Source of the DNA: an uncultured Oscillospiraceae bacterium
Lineage (GTDB): Bacteria; Bacillota; Clostridia; Oscillospirales; Oscillospiraceae
Length of the DNA: 9,169 nt
Assembly: GCA_934574095.1 (NCBI GenBank)
Contig: CAKTMW010000057.1
Location: 1-9,169, forward strand
Direction of reading: 5' to 3'
Below, piece after piece: positions 1 to 7,188 of this stretch (position 1 is the stretch's first letter; every line of letters begins with the position of its first letter). The notes under the pieces were generated by a model. It was not told the origin of the DNA and ran no database searches. It saw nothing but the letters and a program-made list of their open reading frames with translations. Both the position numbers and the translations under genes were made by a program.

Positions 1-25
1 CCCCTTAAGGGGCTTCGTCCGTAAT

Positions 26-42
26 AGGCCCTTATAGGGCCT
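26..42. repeat. Small stem-loop AGGCCC-TTATA-GGGCCT
   Basis: A perfect 6-bp stem (26-31 with 37-42) closes a 5-nt loop. It lies between the palindrome CCCCTTAAGGGG at 1-12 and the longer stem-loop at 47-71, so three hairpins with TTA-containing centres follow one another. No coding sequence is seen in positions 1-94. It may be part of a transcription-end region between the permease and an unseen left neighbour. Confidence 0.4.
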
Positions 43-46
43 GGTC

Positions 47-77
47 AAACCTCCGGCTTAGCCGGAGGTTTTGATTT
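47..77. terminator. Intrinsic terminator, probably bidirectional, beyond the permease stop codon
   Basis: A perfect 11-bp stem (47-57 with 61-71) has the 3-nt loop TTA. On the plus strand it is followed by a T-rich run (TTTTGATTT), a good intrinsic terminator for a gene entering from the left. On the minus strand it lies about 20 nt past the permease stop, but the run after the stem is only TTTGACC, so it is a weaker terminator in that direction. Confidence 0.65.
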
Positions 78-94
78 ATGGGGTCAGGAAGCTG

Positions 95-1432
95 TTACGC
101 TTTCTTGCCGCCTTTGAAGAACGCGCCGATGACTTCGATGACGAAGAACACGATCAGGTAGTACACCACGTTCATCTTGTGGGAGTAGATGGCGGCGAAC
201 ACCATGAACAGGGAGCACAGGATGGCCAGAGCGGGCAGCACCTTGCCCTGGAAGCCGGACAGGTCCTTGCGCTTCAGCAGGGCGATATAGATGGGGATGT
301 AGATGGCGTACAGGGTGATGATGGGCAGCTCGGAGGAGTCGAACTTGAAGGGGCCGAAGCCTTCCATGATAGCGCCGCCGTAGAAGTACAGCAGCCACAG
401 GGAGCTGACCAGCAGACCGAACACGGCGGAGTTGTTGGCCATGTTGGTGGTGGGGTCCACGTTCTTGAACAGCTTCAGCTTGGGGCTGTCGCTCTCAGTA
501 GCCAGATCGAACATGCCGCGGGTAACGGCCATGGTCAGGCCGTTGCAGGTGCCCCAGCAGGAGATGACCACGAACACGAAGATGGCAGCGCCGCCCACCT
601 GACCGAAGACGTTCTGGAAGGCGATCTTGGCGCCGGCCTCGCCGCCGGCCATCATGACCTCGGACTCCACAGCGCCGGCCAGGCCCACGTAGTAGATGAC
701 GTAGACGATGGCGACGATCAGGGTGCCGATCAGCAGAGCGCGGGGCATATTCTTCTTGGAATCCTTCAGCTCGGTACCGATGGAGGTGGCGCAGATCCAG
801 CCCTCAAAGGCGAAGGCCAAAGACACGATAGCGCCGAACAGGCCCTCGGTAAAGGGCATCTCGGTAACAACGTTGGAGAAGTTGAACTCGGTCATGCCGT
901 TGGCCAGGCCCACGATGGTGCCCACGACGGCCATCAGCAGCAGGGGGATCAGCTTGATAACGGTGGTGGCGATGGCGAACTTACCGGCCAGCTTGGGAGC
1001 CAGAGCGTTCATGGTGTAGGTGATGACCATGAACACGCCGGCCAGCATCATGGTACGGCCGCCGACGACAGCGTCGTCCCAGCCCATCAGCACACCGAAG
1101 TAGCGGGCGGGCAGCCAGCTCAGCACGGACACCAGGGAGGGATAGTAGATGACAGCCATGAACCAGCCCACATAGTAGCCGTAGCTCTTGCCGCAGGAGG
1201 CGGCAGCGTAGCCCACCAGGCCCTCAACGCCTTCGTGGCTCTGGGCCACGACGCCGAAGGTGCAGGCGCTGATGATCATGACGACGCCCATGATAATGAA
1301 CGCCAGAATACCGACAGTCAGATTACCGCCGGTCTTGGTCAGAACGGCTTCGGCCTTGAAGAACACGCCGGAACCGATGACAGTGCCCACCACCAGTGCG
1401 ATGGCCACGGGCAGAGTATAGCGTTTTTCCAT
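95..1432 (-). CDS. APC-superfamily amino-acid permease
   Basis: Predicted 445-residue inner-membrane secondary transporter of the amino acid-polyamine-organocation superfamily, likely an amino-acid symporter or exchanger. Membrane segments fill most of its length. The family signature in TM1 is visible at residues 16-22 (GTVIGSG). The TM6 block is FAFEGW at 207-212, followed by the typical cytoplasmic ELKDSKKNMPRA loop near 221-232. Length is normal for a roughly 12-TM member. Substrate cannot be read from sequence; the resemblance is to the LAT/SteT-like branch (inference). Start choice: an in-frame ATG at 1495 would add 21 residues, but it sits only 6 bp past the -10 box of the promoter at 1501-1529. 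The ATG at 1432 has a GAAAGGA ribosome site just upstream and begins MEKRYTLP, directly before TM1. The gene appears monocistronic, ending near the hairpin at 47-71. Confidence 0.93.
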   Translation of the reverse strand: MEKRYTLPVAIALVVGTVIGSGVFFKAEAVLTKTGGNLTVGILAFIIMGVVMIISACTFGVVAQSHEGVEGLVGYAAASCGKSYGYYVGWFMAVIYYPSLVSVLSWLPARYFGVLMGWDDAVVGGRTMMLAGVFMVITYTMNALAPKLAGKFAIATTVIKLIPLLLMAVVGTIVGLANGMTEFNFSNVVTEMPFTEGLFGAIVSLAFAFEGWICATSIGTELKDSKKNMPRALLIGTLIVAIVYVIYYVGLAGAVESEVMMAGGEAGAKIAFQNVFGQVGGAAIFVFVVISCWGTCNGLTMAVTRGMFDLATESDSPKLKLFKNVDPTTNMANNSAVFGLLVSSLWLLYFYGGAIMEGFGPFKFDSSELPIITLYAIYIPIYIALLKRKDLSGFQGKVLPALAILCSLFMVFAAIYSHKMNVVYYLIVFFVIEVIGAFFKGGKKA

Positions 1433-1500
1433 AATGATTTCCTTTCTCACTTTCCTAAATCGCGGACAGTTTGTCTTCTTTTTAACGATCCACATTTGTG

Positions 1501-1529
1501 AGTATACTATGACTTTTCAGCGGTTGCAA
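1501..1529 (-). promoter_or_regulatory. Sigma-A-type promoter of the permease gene
   Basis: Read on the minus strand, TTGCAA (1524-1529) and TATACT (1501-1506) are separated by exactly 17 bp, close to the sigma-A consensus. Transcription would begin near 1494, giving a leader of about 60 nt before the ATG at 1432. This placement argues against the longer start codon at 1495. Confidence 0.75.
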
Positions 1530-1550
1530 GCCCTATTTTCGCCCCGAAGA

Positions 1551-1615
1551 GAGAAATTCACCGAATGATTTTGTGTACTTTCCACATATGCGAACGGGGA
1601 GAAATTCCACAAAAT
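1551..1615. repeat. Paired short repeats upstream of the permease promoter
   Basis: GAGAAATTC occurs twice in the same orientation (1551-1559 and 1599-1607). The 8-bp arms ATTTTGTG (1568-1575) and CACAAAAT (1608-1615) form an inverted repeat around a 32-bp centre. The block lies just upstream of the permease -35 box and could be a regulator-binding region. No regulator family can be named from it, and short AT-rich repeats may arise by chance. Confidence 0.3.
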
Positions 1616-1701
1616 ATCTCTTGAAAAGAAAATTATCTGTCGAAAAGCAATGCGCTTGTTAAAATCATGCCAAAACGGGCGGCAGAAAGTTTCTCTACAT
1701 G

Positions 1702-1739
1702 AAAAACACCGGGACGTCCCTGAAAGGGACGTCCCGGTG
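1702..1739 (-). terminator. Strong intrinsic terminator after the EamA-like fragment
   Basis: A perfect 14-bp GC-rich stem (1707-1720 with 1726-1739) has a 5-nt loop. On the minus strand the stem is followed directly by TTTTT (1706-1702). It starts 3 bp past the stop codon of the truncated transporter. The opposite direction lacks a T-run, so it acts on minus-strand transcripts only. Its good condition suggests the transporter gene was functional until fairly recently (inference). Confidence 0.88.
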
Positions 1740-1742
1740 GGG

Positions 1743-2327
1743 TCATGGGGTTTGCTTGCGGCCGCTCTGCCAGTTTTCCAGCACTACGCAGGCCACGATG
1801 ATGGCTGCGCCGGTGAGGCCCACGGCCGTCAGCTTCTCCCGCAGGAGGAGGTACGAGCACACCGCCGTCAGGATGGGCTGGGTGCATTGCAGCAGGGACA
1901 CCGTGTAGGAGGACAGCCGTGTCAGGGCCGTATTTTGCAGCACGTAGGAAAGGCACGTACACAGCAGCGCCAGATAGGCCACCACCAGCCAGCCGGTGGC
2001 GGTCACATGGGGCAGCACCGCCACATCGTCAAACAGCAGCGCCGCCGCCAGGCACAGTACACCGGTGACGGCGGCCTGGGCCGTGGCCATGGAGACGGGG
2101 TCGATGCCGGGCATGGCCTGCTCGGAGAACACCAGCGCCGCCGCCAGAGACAGGGCGCACACCAGGCCCAGCACCTCGCCGACGCCGAAGGTGGAGCCGC
2201 CGCTCTCGCCGCCGCAGCACAGCAGGTAGAGCCCCACGATCACCGCCAGCTGAATGGGGATGATCCGCCGGGGATACCATCGATTGACAAAGGCAGACAC
2301 GGTTTTGGCGGGCAGAAATGCGCCCAT
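1743..2327 (-). pseudogene. EamA/DMT-family transporter, 5'-truncated remnant
   Basis: The open frame of 194 codons contains only the C-terminal half of a drug/metabolite transporter. Residues about 24-38 match a segment before the second EamA repeat, and 50-186 form that repeat with hydrophobic helices ending in the typical PILTAVCSYLLLREKL motif (151-166). Full members have two EamA repeats and about 280-310 residues, so roughly the first 110-130 are missing. Frame residues 1-17 come from the inverted-repeat element: Trp17 is encoded by its terminal CCA, and recognisable transporter sequence begins at about Pro19 (nt 2273). No N-terminal transporter sequence is seen on the far side of the element; only about 30 bp separate it from the next gene's terminator. 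Insertion plus deletion is therefore more likely than insertion alone. The remaining frame has no stops or frameshifts, so the loss may be recent. A start at 2327 lacks a well-placed ribosome site, and a half-transporter is unlikely to work alone. Confidence 0.8.
2275..2301 (+). repeat. Left terminal inverted repeat of the MITE-like element
   Basis: 27 bp starting TACCATCGATTGACAA. It pairs with 2526-2552, with mismatches at its positions 12, 17 and 22. Read on the minus strand it encodes the residues FVNRW that are fused to the transporter remnant. Confidence 0.75.
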
Positions 2328-2525
2328 ACTGCGTCAAGTCCCTTGACAATACGGCAAGTATTCTCTGCGGACCTTTTCTTGTCTGGACACATTTCTGCTC
2401 CGACAAAACTGTCTCGCACCTGCCGGCGATGTATTTTCGAGTGATTTTTGCTTTTTGAGACGCAGGCTTGCTGGCGCAAGCCAAGGCGAAAAGGGCAAAA
2501 AGCGCCGAAAAGACACGCTGTCAGG

Positions 2526-2552
2526 CGTGTTTGCCCTTGTTAATCGATGGTA
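2526..2552 (-). repeat. Right terminal inverted repeat of the MITE-like element
   Basis: 27 bp ending AATCGATGGTA, the inverted partner of 2275-2301. Its last 19 bp also form the left half of a near-perfect 38-bp palindrome (2533-2570, one mismatched pair) with the adjacent hairpin, because the two units meet at a shared TA. Confidence 0.75.
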
Positions 2553-2591
2553 CCATCGATTGACAAGGGCTGTCCTTGTCGATCGATGGTA
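2551..2591. repeat. 41-bp hairpin made from the MITE end sequence, TA at both ends
   Basis: Two 18-bp arms (2551-2568 and 2574-2591) of the same end sequence face each other across the loop GCTGT. They differ at one position, which would be a G-U wobble in RNA. The unit begins and ends with TA and shares its first TA with the right end of the 278-bp element. It looks like a minimal internally deleted copy, or two fused ends, of the same element. Confidence 0.7.
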
Positions 2592-2621
2592 GCACAGCTG
2601 CGCTGAAATTGCAACAGGCAG

Positions 2622-2652
2622 AAGGCGCTTTTCCCACGGGAAAGCGCCTTTT
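2622..2652. terminator. Intrinsic terminator after the giant activase gene
   Basis: A long GC-rich stem (2622-2635 with 2638-2650, one bulged T) lies about 7 bp past the activase stop codon. On the minus strand the stem is followed by only a short T-containing run, while on the plus strand it is followed by TTTT. It probably ends minus-strand transcription of the activase, possibly in both directions. Confidence 0.7.
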
Positions 2653-2658
2653 GGCAGG

Positions 2659-5600
2659 TCATTCCATATTCTTCTTGGCCGCCGACAGCATCAGCTTGAT
2701 GCGGTTCAGCTGGTTCACCTCGCTGGCGCCGGGGTCGTAGTCCACGGCGGCGATGTTGGCCTGGGGATAGGCGGCCTTCAGCGCCTTGATGACGCCCTTG
2801 CCCACCACGTGGTTGGGAAGACACGCGAAGGGCTGGATGCACACGATGTTGGGCACCCCCTCCGTCAGCAGCTCCGCCATCTCGCCGCACAGGAACCAGC
2901 CCTCACCGTACTGGTTGCCCAGCGACAGGAAGGGCTTGGCCAGGTCGGCGATGTGGGCCATAGGCGTGGGCGGCTCAAAGCGGCGGCTGGCCTTCAGAGC
3001 CTCTACCGCAGGCTTGCGGACGGCCTCGATGCCGTCGGTGCCCACCTTGGCCAGCAGGCTGGACGTCCAGCCGGTGCCCAAGTAGTCGTGCTTGTAGCGC
3101 TGCTGATAGATGCACTCGATCAGGAAGTCGGTGAGGTCGGGCACCACCGCTTCCGCGCCCTCCTGCTCCAGCAGGTCGACAAGGTAGTTGTTGGCAAGGG
3201 GCATGTACTTCACCAGAATCTCCCCCACGATGCCCACACGGGGCTTGCGGAGACTCTCGTTCAGGGGCAGGGCGTCGAAATCCGCCACAATGCCCCGGCA
3301 GATGCCGCCGTAGGTATAGCCGGTCTTTTTCCCCATGGCGTAGGCAATGGCGATATCCCGCCACTTGGCGTGGAGGGCGTTGGCGGAGCCGGGGACGGCC
3401 TCATAGGGCCGGGTGCGGTACAGGCACCGCATGAGAAGGTCGCCGAAGGTCAGCTGCCGCAGGGCGGCCAGCAGCATGGCGGGAGAGACCCGGAAGCCCT
3501 CGTTCTTCTCCATGCCGTTGGCGTTCAGGGAGATGACGGGGATGTGGCTCAGTCCCGCCTTGTCCAGGGCACGGCGAATGAAGGCCACGTAATTGCTGGC
3601 CCGGCAGCAGCCGCCCGTCTGGGTCATGATGAGAGCCAGCTTGTCGGTGTCGTACCGCCCCGACAGCACCGCCTCCATCAGCTGTCCCACCGACAGGATA
3701 GAGGGATAGCAGGCGTCGTTATTGACATACTGCAATCCCACATCCACCGCTTTCCGGGTGGCGTTGTTCAGAATCTCCACATGGTAGCCGTGGCGGCGGA
3801 ACACCGGCTCGATGACATCAAAATGGATGGGAGACATCTGGGGGGCCAGAATGGTATAGCCCTGCTCGAACATCTCCTTTGTGAACTCCGTGCGGTGGTA
3901 GTCCAGCGGCACGGGCTTGGCACAGATATTTTGCTCACGCCGCATGTTCATGGCGGCCAGCAGGCTGCGGACACGGATGCGGGCCGCACCCAGATTGTTC
4001 ACCTCGTCGATCTTCAGCACGGTATAGAGCTTGTTGCACTTCTCCAGTATCTCACATACCTGATCGGTGGTGACGGCGTCCAGTCCGCAGCCGAAGGAGA
4101 ACAGCTGCACCAGCTCCAGATCGTCCCGTCTGCCCACGAACTCCGCCGCCGCGTACAGCCGGGAGTGGAACACCCACTGATCCACCACCCGCAGAGGGCG
4201 CTGTGGCGGGGCGTCCAGCGGCAGGCTGTCCTCGGTGAATACGTACAGGCCATAGGAGGCGATCAGCTCCGGAATGCCGTGGTTGATCTCCAGGTCGATG
4301 TGGTAGGGCCGTCCCGCCAGCACCACGCCCCGCTTGCCGCTGCGCTCCATTTCCGCAAGACGGCGGCGGCCCTCGGCGCGAATGTCATCCTTGGCCCGGC
4401 GCTGCTCGGCCCACGCGGCACGGGCGGCGGCGCGAACCTCGGCGGCGGGGATGCTCCACACATCCCGGCACAGCTTCACCAGCCGATCCTCTGCCGTCTT
4501 CTCGCTGGTAAAGGCGATAAAGGGCCGGATGTACCGCACCTGCCCGGTGGTGATGGCCTCCACGTTGTTTTTCAGGTTTTCGGGATAGGACACCACCATG
4601 GGGCAGTTGTAGTGGTTCTGGGCGTCCTTCGTCTCCTGATACTCATAGAACACGCAGGGATGGAAGATGGTGGTGATCCCCTGCTGCACCAGCCACTCCA
4701 CGTGGCCGTGGGCCAGCTTGGCGGGATAGCACTCCGACTCGGAGGGGATGGACTCCATGCCCATCTCGTAGATGGCGCGGGTGGAGAAGGGCGATACCAC
4801 CACCCGGAAGCCCAGCTGCCGGAAGAAGGTAGCCCAATAGGGATAGTTTTCGTACAAATTCAGCACACGGGGAATGCCGATGACGCCCCGCCTGGCTTCC
4901 GTCTCCGAAAGCGCCGGATAGTCGAACAGCCGCTGCCGCTTATAGGCCATCATGTTTGCCCCCGGCTGGGCGGCGTTGGGGTTTTTCACCCGCTTTTCGC
5001 AGCGGTTGCCAGAGATATACCGGCCGCCGTCGGAGAAGGTGTTCACCGTCAGCAGGCAGTTATTCTCACATCCGCCGCAGCGGGCGGTCTTGGCGGTGTA
5101 GGTCAGGGCGGCGATGTGGGCGAAGTCCAGCGTCTCGGTGGGCTGGCCGTGATAGCGGTCGCGGGCGATCAGCGCCGCGCCGAAGGCGCCCATCAGGCCG
5201 GAGATATCAGGACACACCGCCTCGGCCCCGGCGATACGCTCGAAGGCCCGCAGCACGGCCTTGTTGTAGAAGGTGCCGCCCTGCACCACGATGTGGTGGC
5301 CCAGTTCGCGGGCGTCAGCCAGTTTAATGACCTTGAACAGGGCGTTCTTGATGACGGAATAGGCGAGGCCGGCGGAGATATCCGACACCGCCGCGCCCTC
5401 CTTTTGGGCCTGCTTCACGTTGGAGTTCATGAACACGGTGCAGCGGGTGCCCAAATCCACCGGGTGCTGGGCAAACAGCGCTTCGTCGGCGAACTGCGCC
5501 GCCGTAAAGCCCAAGGAATTGGCGAAATTTTCCAGAAACGAACCGCAGCCGGAGGAGCAGGCCTCGTTCAGCATCACGCTGTCCACCGTGCCGTTTTTCA

Positions 5601-6888
5601 GGCGGATGCACTTCATGTCCTGTCCGCCAATGTCCAGCACGCAGTCCACCTGCGGGTCGAAGAACGCCGCCGCCGTGGTGTGGGCGATGGTCTCCACCTC
5701 GCCCTCGTCCAGATGGAAGGCGGCCTTCAGCAGCGCTTCGCCGTAGCCGGTGGAGCAGGAGCGGGCGATGCGGGCCGTGGGCGGCAGCAGGCGGGACAGC
5801 TGCGCCATGGCGGACATGGCGGTCTTGATGGGGCTGCCGCTGTTGTTGGCGTAGTAGGACCACAGCAACTGGCCGTCCGCGCCGGTCAGCGCCAGCTTGG
5901 TGGTGGTGGAGCCGGCGTCGATGCCCAGAAAGCAGTCGCCCTTGTATGTACTGATATCGCCCTTTTCCACCACTGCGTGGGCGTGGCGGTTGCAGAACGC
6001 GTCATACTCCGCCTTGTCGGCGAACAGCGGCGGCAGCCGCTTGATCTCAAACGCCATGGTGATGCCCTGGGCCAGCCGGTCGATCAGCTCGCCGATAGGC
6101 CGTGCCGCCGCGTCGGCTTCCGTCTCCAGCGCCGCCCCCATGGCGGCGAACAGGTGGGAGTCGTCGGGGTCCACGATATTTTCGGTTGTCAGCTTCAACG
6201 TGCGGATAAATGCCTTTTTCAGCTCCGGCAGGAAGTGCAGCGGCCCGCCCAGAAAGGCCACGCAGCCCCGGATGGGCTTGCCGCAGGCAAGGCCGGAGAT
6301 GGTCTGGTTCACCACCGCCTGAAAGATGGAGGCGGCCAGATCGGCGGTGGTAGCGCCCTCGTTGATGAGGGGCTGAATATCGGTTTTGGCGAATACGCCG
6401 CACCGGGCGGCGATGGTGTACACTTCCTTGTAGTCCGCCGCCGCGTCATTAAGTCCCTTGGCGTCGGTTTGCAGCAGAGCGGCCATCTGGTCGATGAAGG
6501 AGCCGGTGCCGCCGGCGCACACGCCGTTCATCCGCTCCTCCAGACCGCCGGTGAAATAGATGATCTTGGCGTCCTCGCCGCCCAGTTCGATGGCCACGTC
6601 CGTCTGGGGATAGCGCTGCTCCAGCGCCGAGGCCACGGCCACCACCTCCTGCACGAAGGGGATGTCCAGCGCCCGGCCCAGATTGATGGAGCCGGAGCCG
6701 GTGATGGCGGGCGTCAGGGCGCAGTCGCCCAGCGCCTCGCGGGCCTCCCGCAGCAGCGCCGCCAGCGTCTGCTGGGTGTGGGCCTGATGGCGGCGGTAGT
6801 CGCCGTAGATGATGTTGTCGTTTTCGTCCAGAACCACCAGCTTCACGGTGGTGGAGCCAATGTCGATACCGGCGCGATAGGTTTTCAT
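2659..6888 (-). CDS. Giant 2-hydroxyacyl-CoA dehydratase activase-like fusion (two BadF ATPase domains, DUF2229, dehydratase-like C-terminus)
   Basis: This 1409-residue cytoplasmic protein probably couples ATP hydrolysis to low-potential electron transfer. Residues about 5-255 form an ASKHA ATPase of the BadF/BadG/BcrA/HgdC type, with phosphate loop GIDIGSTTVK at 7-16 and ELGGEDAK at 101-108. Residues about 320-580 are a second copy with GIDAGSTTTK at 322-331 and DIGGQDMK at 419-426. Each copy keeps the two cysteines that bind a bridging [4Fe-4S] cluster in HgdC (Cys124 and Cys163; Cys444 and Cys483). A cysteine cluster (604, 607, 611, 630) links to a DUF2229-type region (about 668-890). The remainder resembles dehydratase HgdB-type subunits, with Cys1060, 1093, 1094, 1334, 1350 and 1356 as possible metal ligands. 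Length is typical of this uncharacterised clostridial fusion family. The true substrate is unknown, and no separate dehydratase partner is in the window. The start has a GGAGGG site 11 nt upstream. The gene appears monocistronic. Confidence 0.92.
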   Translation of the reverse strand: MKTYRAGIDIGSTTVKLVVLDENDNIIYGDYRRHQAHTQQTLAALLREAREALGDCALTPAITGSGSINLGRALDIPFVQEVVAVASALEQRYPQTDVAIELGGEDAKIIYFTGGLEERMNGVCAGGTGSFIDQMAALLQTDAKGLNDAAADYKEVYTIAARCGVFAKTDIQPLINEGATTADLAASIFQAVVNQTISGLACGKPIRGCVAFLGGPLHFLPELKKAFIRTLKLTTENIVDPDDSHLFAAMGAALETEADAAARPIGELIDRLAQGITMAFEIKRLPPLFADKAEYDAFCNRHAHAVVEKGDISTYKGDCFLGIDAGSTTTKLALTGADGQLLWSYYANNSGSPIKTAMSAMAQLSRLLPPTARIARSCSTGYGEALLKAAFHLDEGEVETIAHTTAAAFFDPQVDCVLDIGGQDMKCIRLKNGTVDSVMLNEACSSGCGSFLENFANSLGFTAAQFADEALFAQHPVDLGTRCTVFMNSNVKQAQKEGAAVSDISAGLAYSVIKNALFKVIKLADARELGHHIVVQGGTFYNKAVLRAFERIAGAEAVCPDISGLMGAFGAALIARDRYHGQPTETLDFAHIAALTYTAKTARCGGCENNCLLTVNTFSDGGRYISGNRCEKRVKNPNAAQPGANMMAYKRQRLFDYPALSETEARRGVIGIPRVLNLYENYPYWATFFRQLGFRVVVSPFSTRAIYEMGMESIPSESECYPAKLAHGHVEWLVQQGITTIFHPCVFYEYQETKDAQNHYNCPMVVSYPENLKNNVEAITTGQVRYIRPFIAFTSEKTAEDRLVKLCRDVWSIPAAEVRAAARAAWAEQRRAKDDIRAEGRRRLAEMERSGKRGVVLAGRPYHIDLEINHGIPELIASYGLYVFTEDSLPLDAPPQRPLRVVDQWVFHSRLYAAAEFVGRRDDLELVQLFSFGCGLDAVTTDQVCEILEKCNKLYTVLKIDEVNNLGAARIRVRSLLAAMNMRREQNICAKPVPLDYHRTEFTKEMFEQGYTILAPQMSPIHFDVIEPVFRRHGYHVEILNNATRKAVDVGLQYVNNDACYPSILSVGQLMEAVLSGRYDTDKLALIMTQTGGCCRASNYVAFIRRALDKAGLSHIPVISLNANGMEKNEGFRVSPAMLLAALRQLTFGDLLMRCLYRTRPYEAVPGSANALHAKWRDIAIAYAMGKKTGYTYGGICRGIVADFDALPLNESLRKPRVGIVGEILVKYMPLANNYLVDLLEQEGAEAVVPDLTDFLIECIYQQRYKHDYLGTGWTSSLLAKVGTDGIEAVRKPAVEALKASRRFEPPTPMAHIADLAKPFLSLGNQYGEGWFLCGEMAELLTEGVPNIVCIQPFACLPNHVVGKGVIKALKAAYPQANIAAVDYDPGASEVNQLNRIKLMLSAAKKNME

Positions 6889-6934
6889 AGGTACGATATC
6901 CCTCCATCGGGTGATGTAAGAAAATTTTTATTGG

Positions 6935-6961
6935 TACATACCATATCACATTTTTCGACAA
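6935..6961 (-). promoter_or_regulatory. Possible promoter of the activase gene
   Basis: On the minus strand, TTGTCG (6956-6961) is followed after 15 bp by TATGTA (6935-6940), preceded by TGG in extended -10 style. The surrounding 6920-6990 is very AT-rich, unlike the flanking genes. The 15-bp spacing is short, so the exact boxes are uncertain, but a promoter here would give a leader of about 40 nt. Confidence 0.35.
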
Positions 6962-7188
6962 TTTTGCGTTAAAAATTTGTTAAGAAAAATGGGGCGGCTT
7001 TTCAGACAAGCCTATGCGCCGCAGCGGAAAAAATATGCCCGCAGAGGGAAAAATGACATGGGATGCGCGGACTAACGGCGCAAATTGATATTTACAGGCA
7101 CGTCGCTTACTCTGTCAGAGTTTATCTGAAATTTCTTGTCGTGTTTTGTGTTTTATCAGTTATAACTTATGAATTCACAATTTCGCCA
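6962..7188. other. Intergenic stretch without a recognisable gene
   Basis: No supported coding frame, tRNA, known riboswitch or CRISPR-like repeat is seen. Only small stem-loops are visible: GGCTT/AAGCC (6996-7012), GCGGC/GCCGC enclosing it (6994-7022), and ACTCT/AGAGT (7109-7121). The left part is GC-rich and the right part turns AT-rich towards the next promoter. The composition change fits a boundary between core DNA and the ATPase gene. Confidence 0.5.

Larger units (their letters stand above)
2275..2552. mobile_element. MITE-like element with 27-bp terminal inverted repeats and TA ends
   Basis: The left end (2275-2301) begins TACCATCGATTGACAA and the right end (2526-2552) is its inverted copy, matching at 24 of 27 positions. 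Each outer end is TA, as expected if a TA target was duplicated, which is the habit of the IS630/Tc1-mariner group. The interior of about 220 bp has no convincing gene. It contains small stem-loops (GTCAAG/CTTGAC at 2333-2347 and GGCTTG/CAAGCC at 2465-2482). A non-autonomous element moved by a transposase elsewhere in the genome fits best. No transposase is in the window, so the family assignment is inference. The element forms the 5' border of the truncated EamA gene. Confidence 0.72.

Noticed and set aside
1433..1495. N-terminal 21-residue extension of the permease
   Set aside because: The upstream ATG is only 6 bp from the -10 box and has no ribosome site. The shorter start has both a good site and the expected beginning.
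71..1501. Open reading frame of 476 codons antisense to the permease
   Set aside because: Same composition effect. The product is rich in His, Asp, Gly and Gln, while the minus strand encodes a clear APC permease with promoter and ribosome site.
2334..2516. Short minus-strand frames inside the inverted-repeat element
   Set aside because: They show no known domain and no ribosome site, and they overlap each other in different frames, so they are better explained as non-coding element interior.
2275..2591. CRISPR array suggested by four copies of one sequence
   Set aside because: The copies alternate in orientation and have irregular spacing with no uniform spacers, which fits terminal inverted repeats and not an array.
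2809..6972. Open reading frame of 1387 codons on the plus strand, antisense to the activase gene
   Set aside because: The protein is low-complexity (rich in Gly, His, Gln and Val) with no recognisable domain. It is open because the GC-biased real gene rarely uses TTA, CTA or TCA codons, which would give antisense stops.
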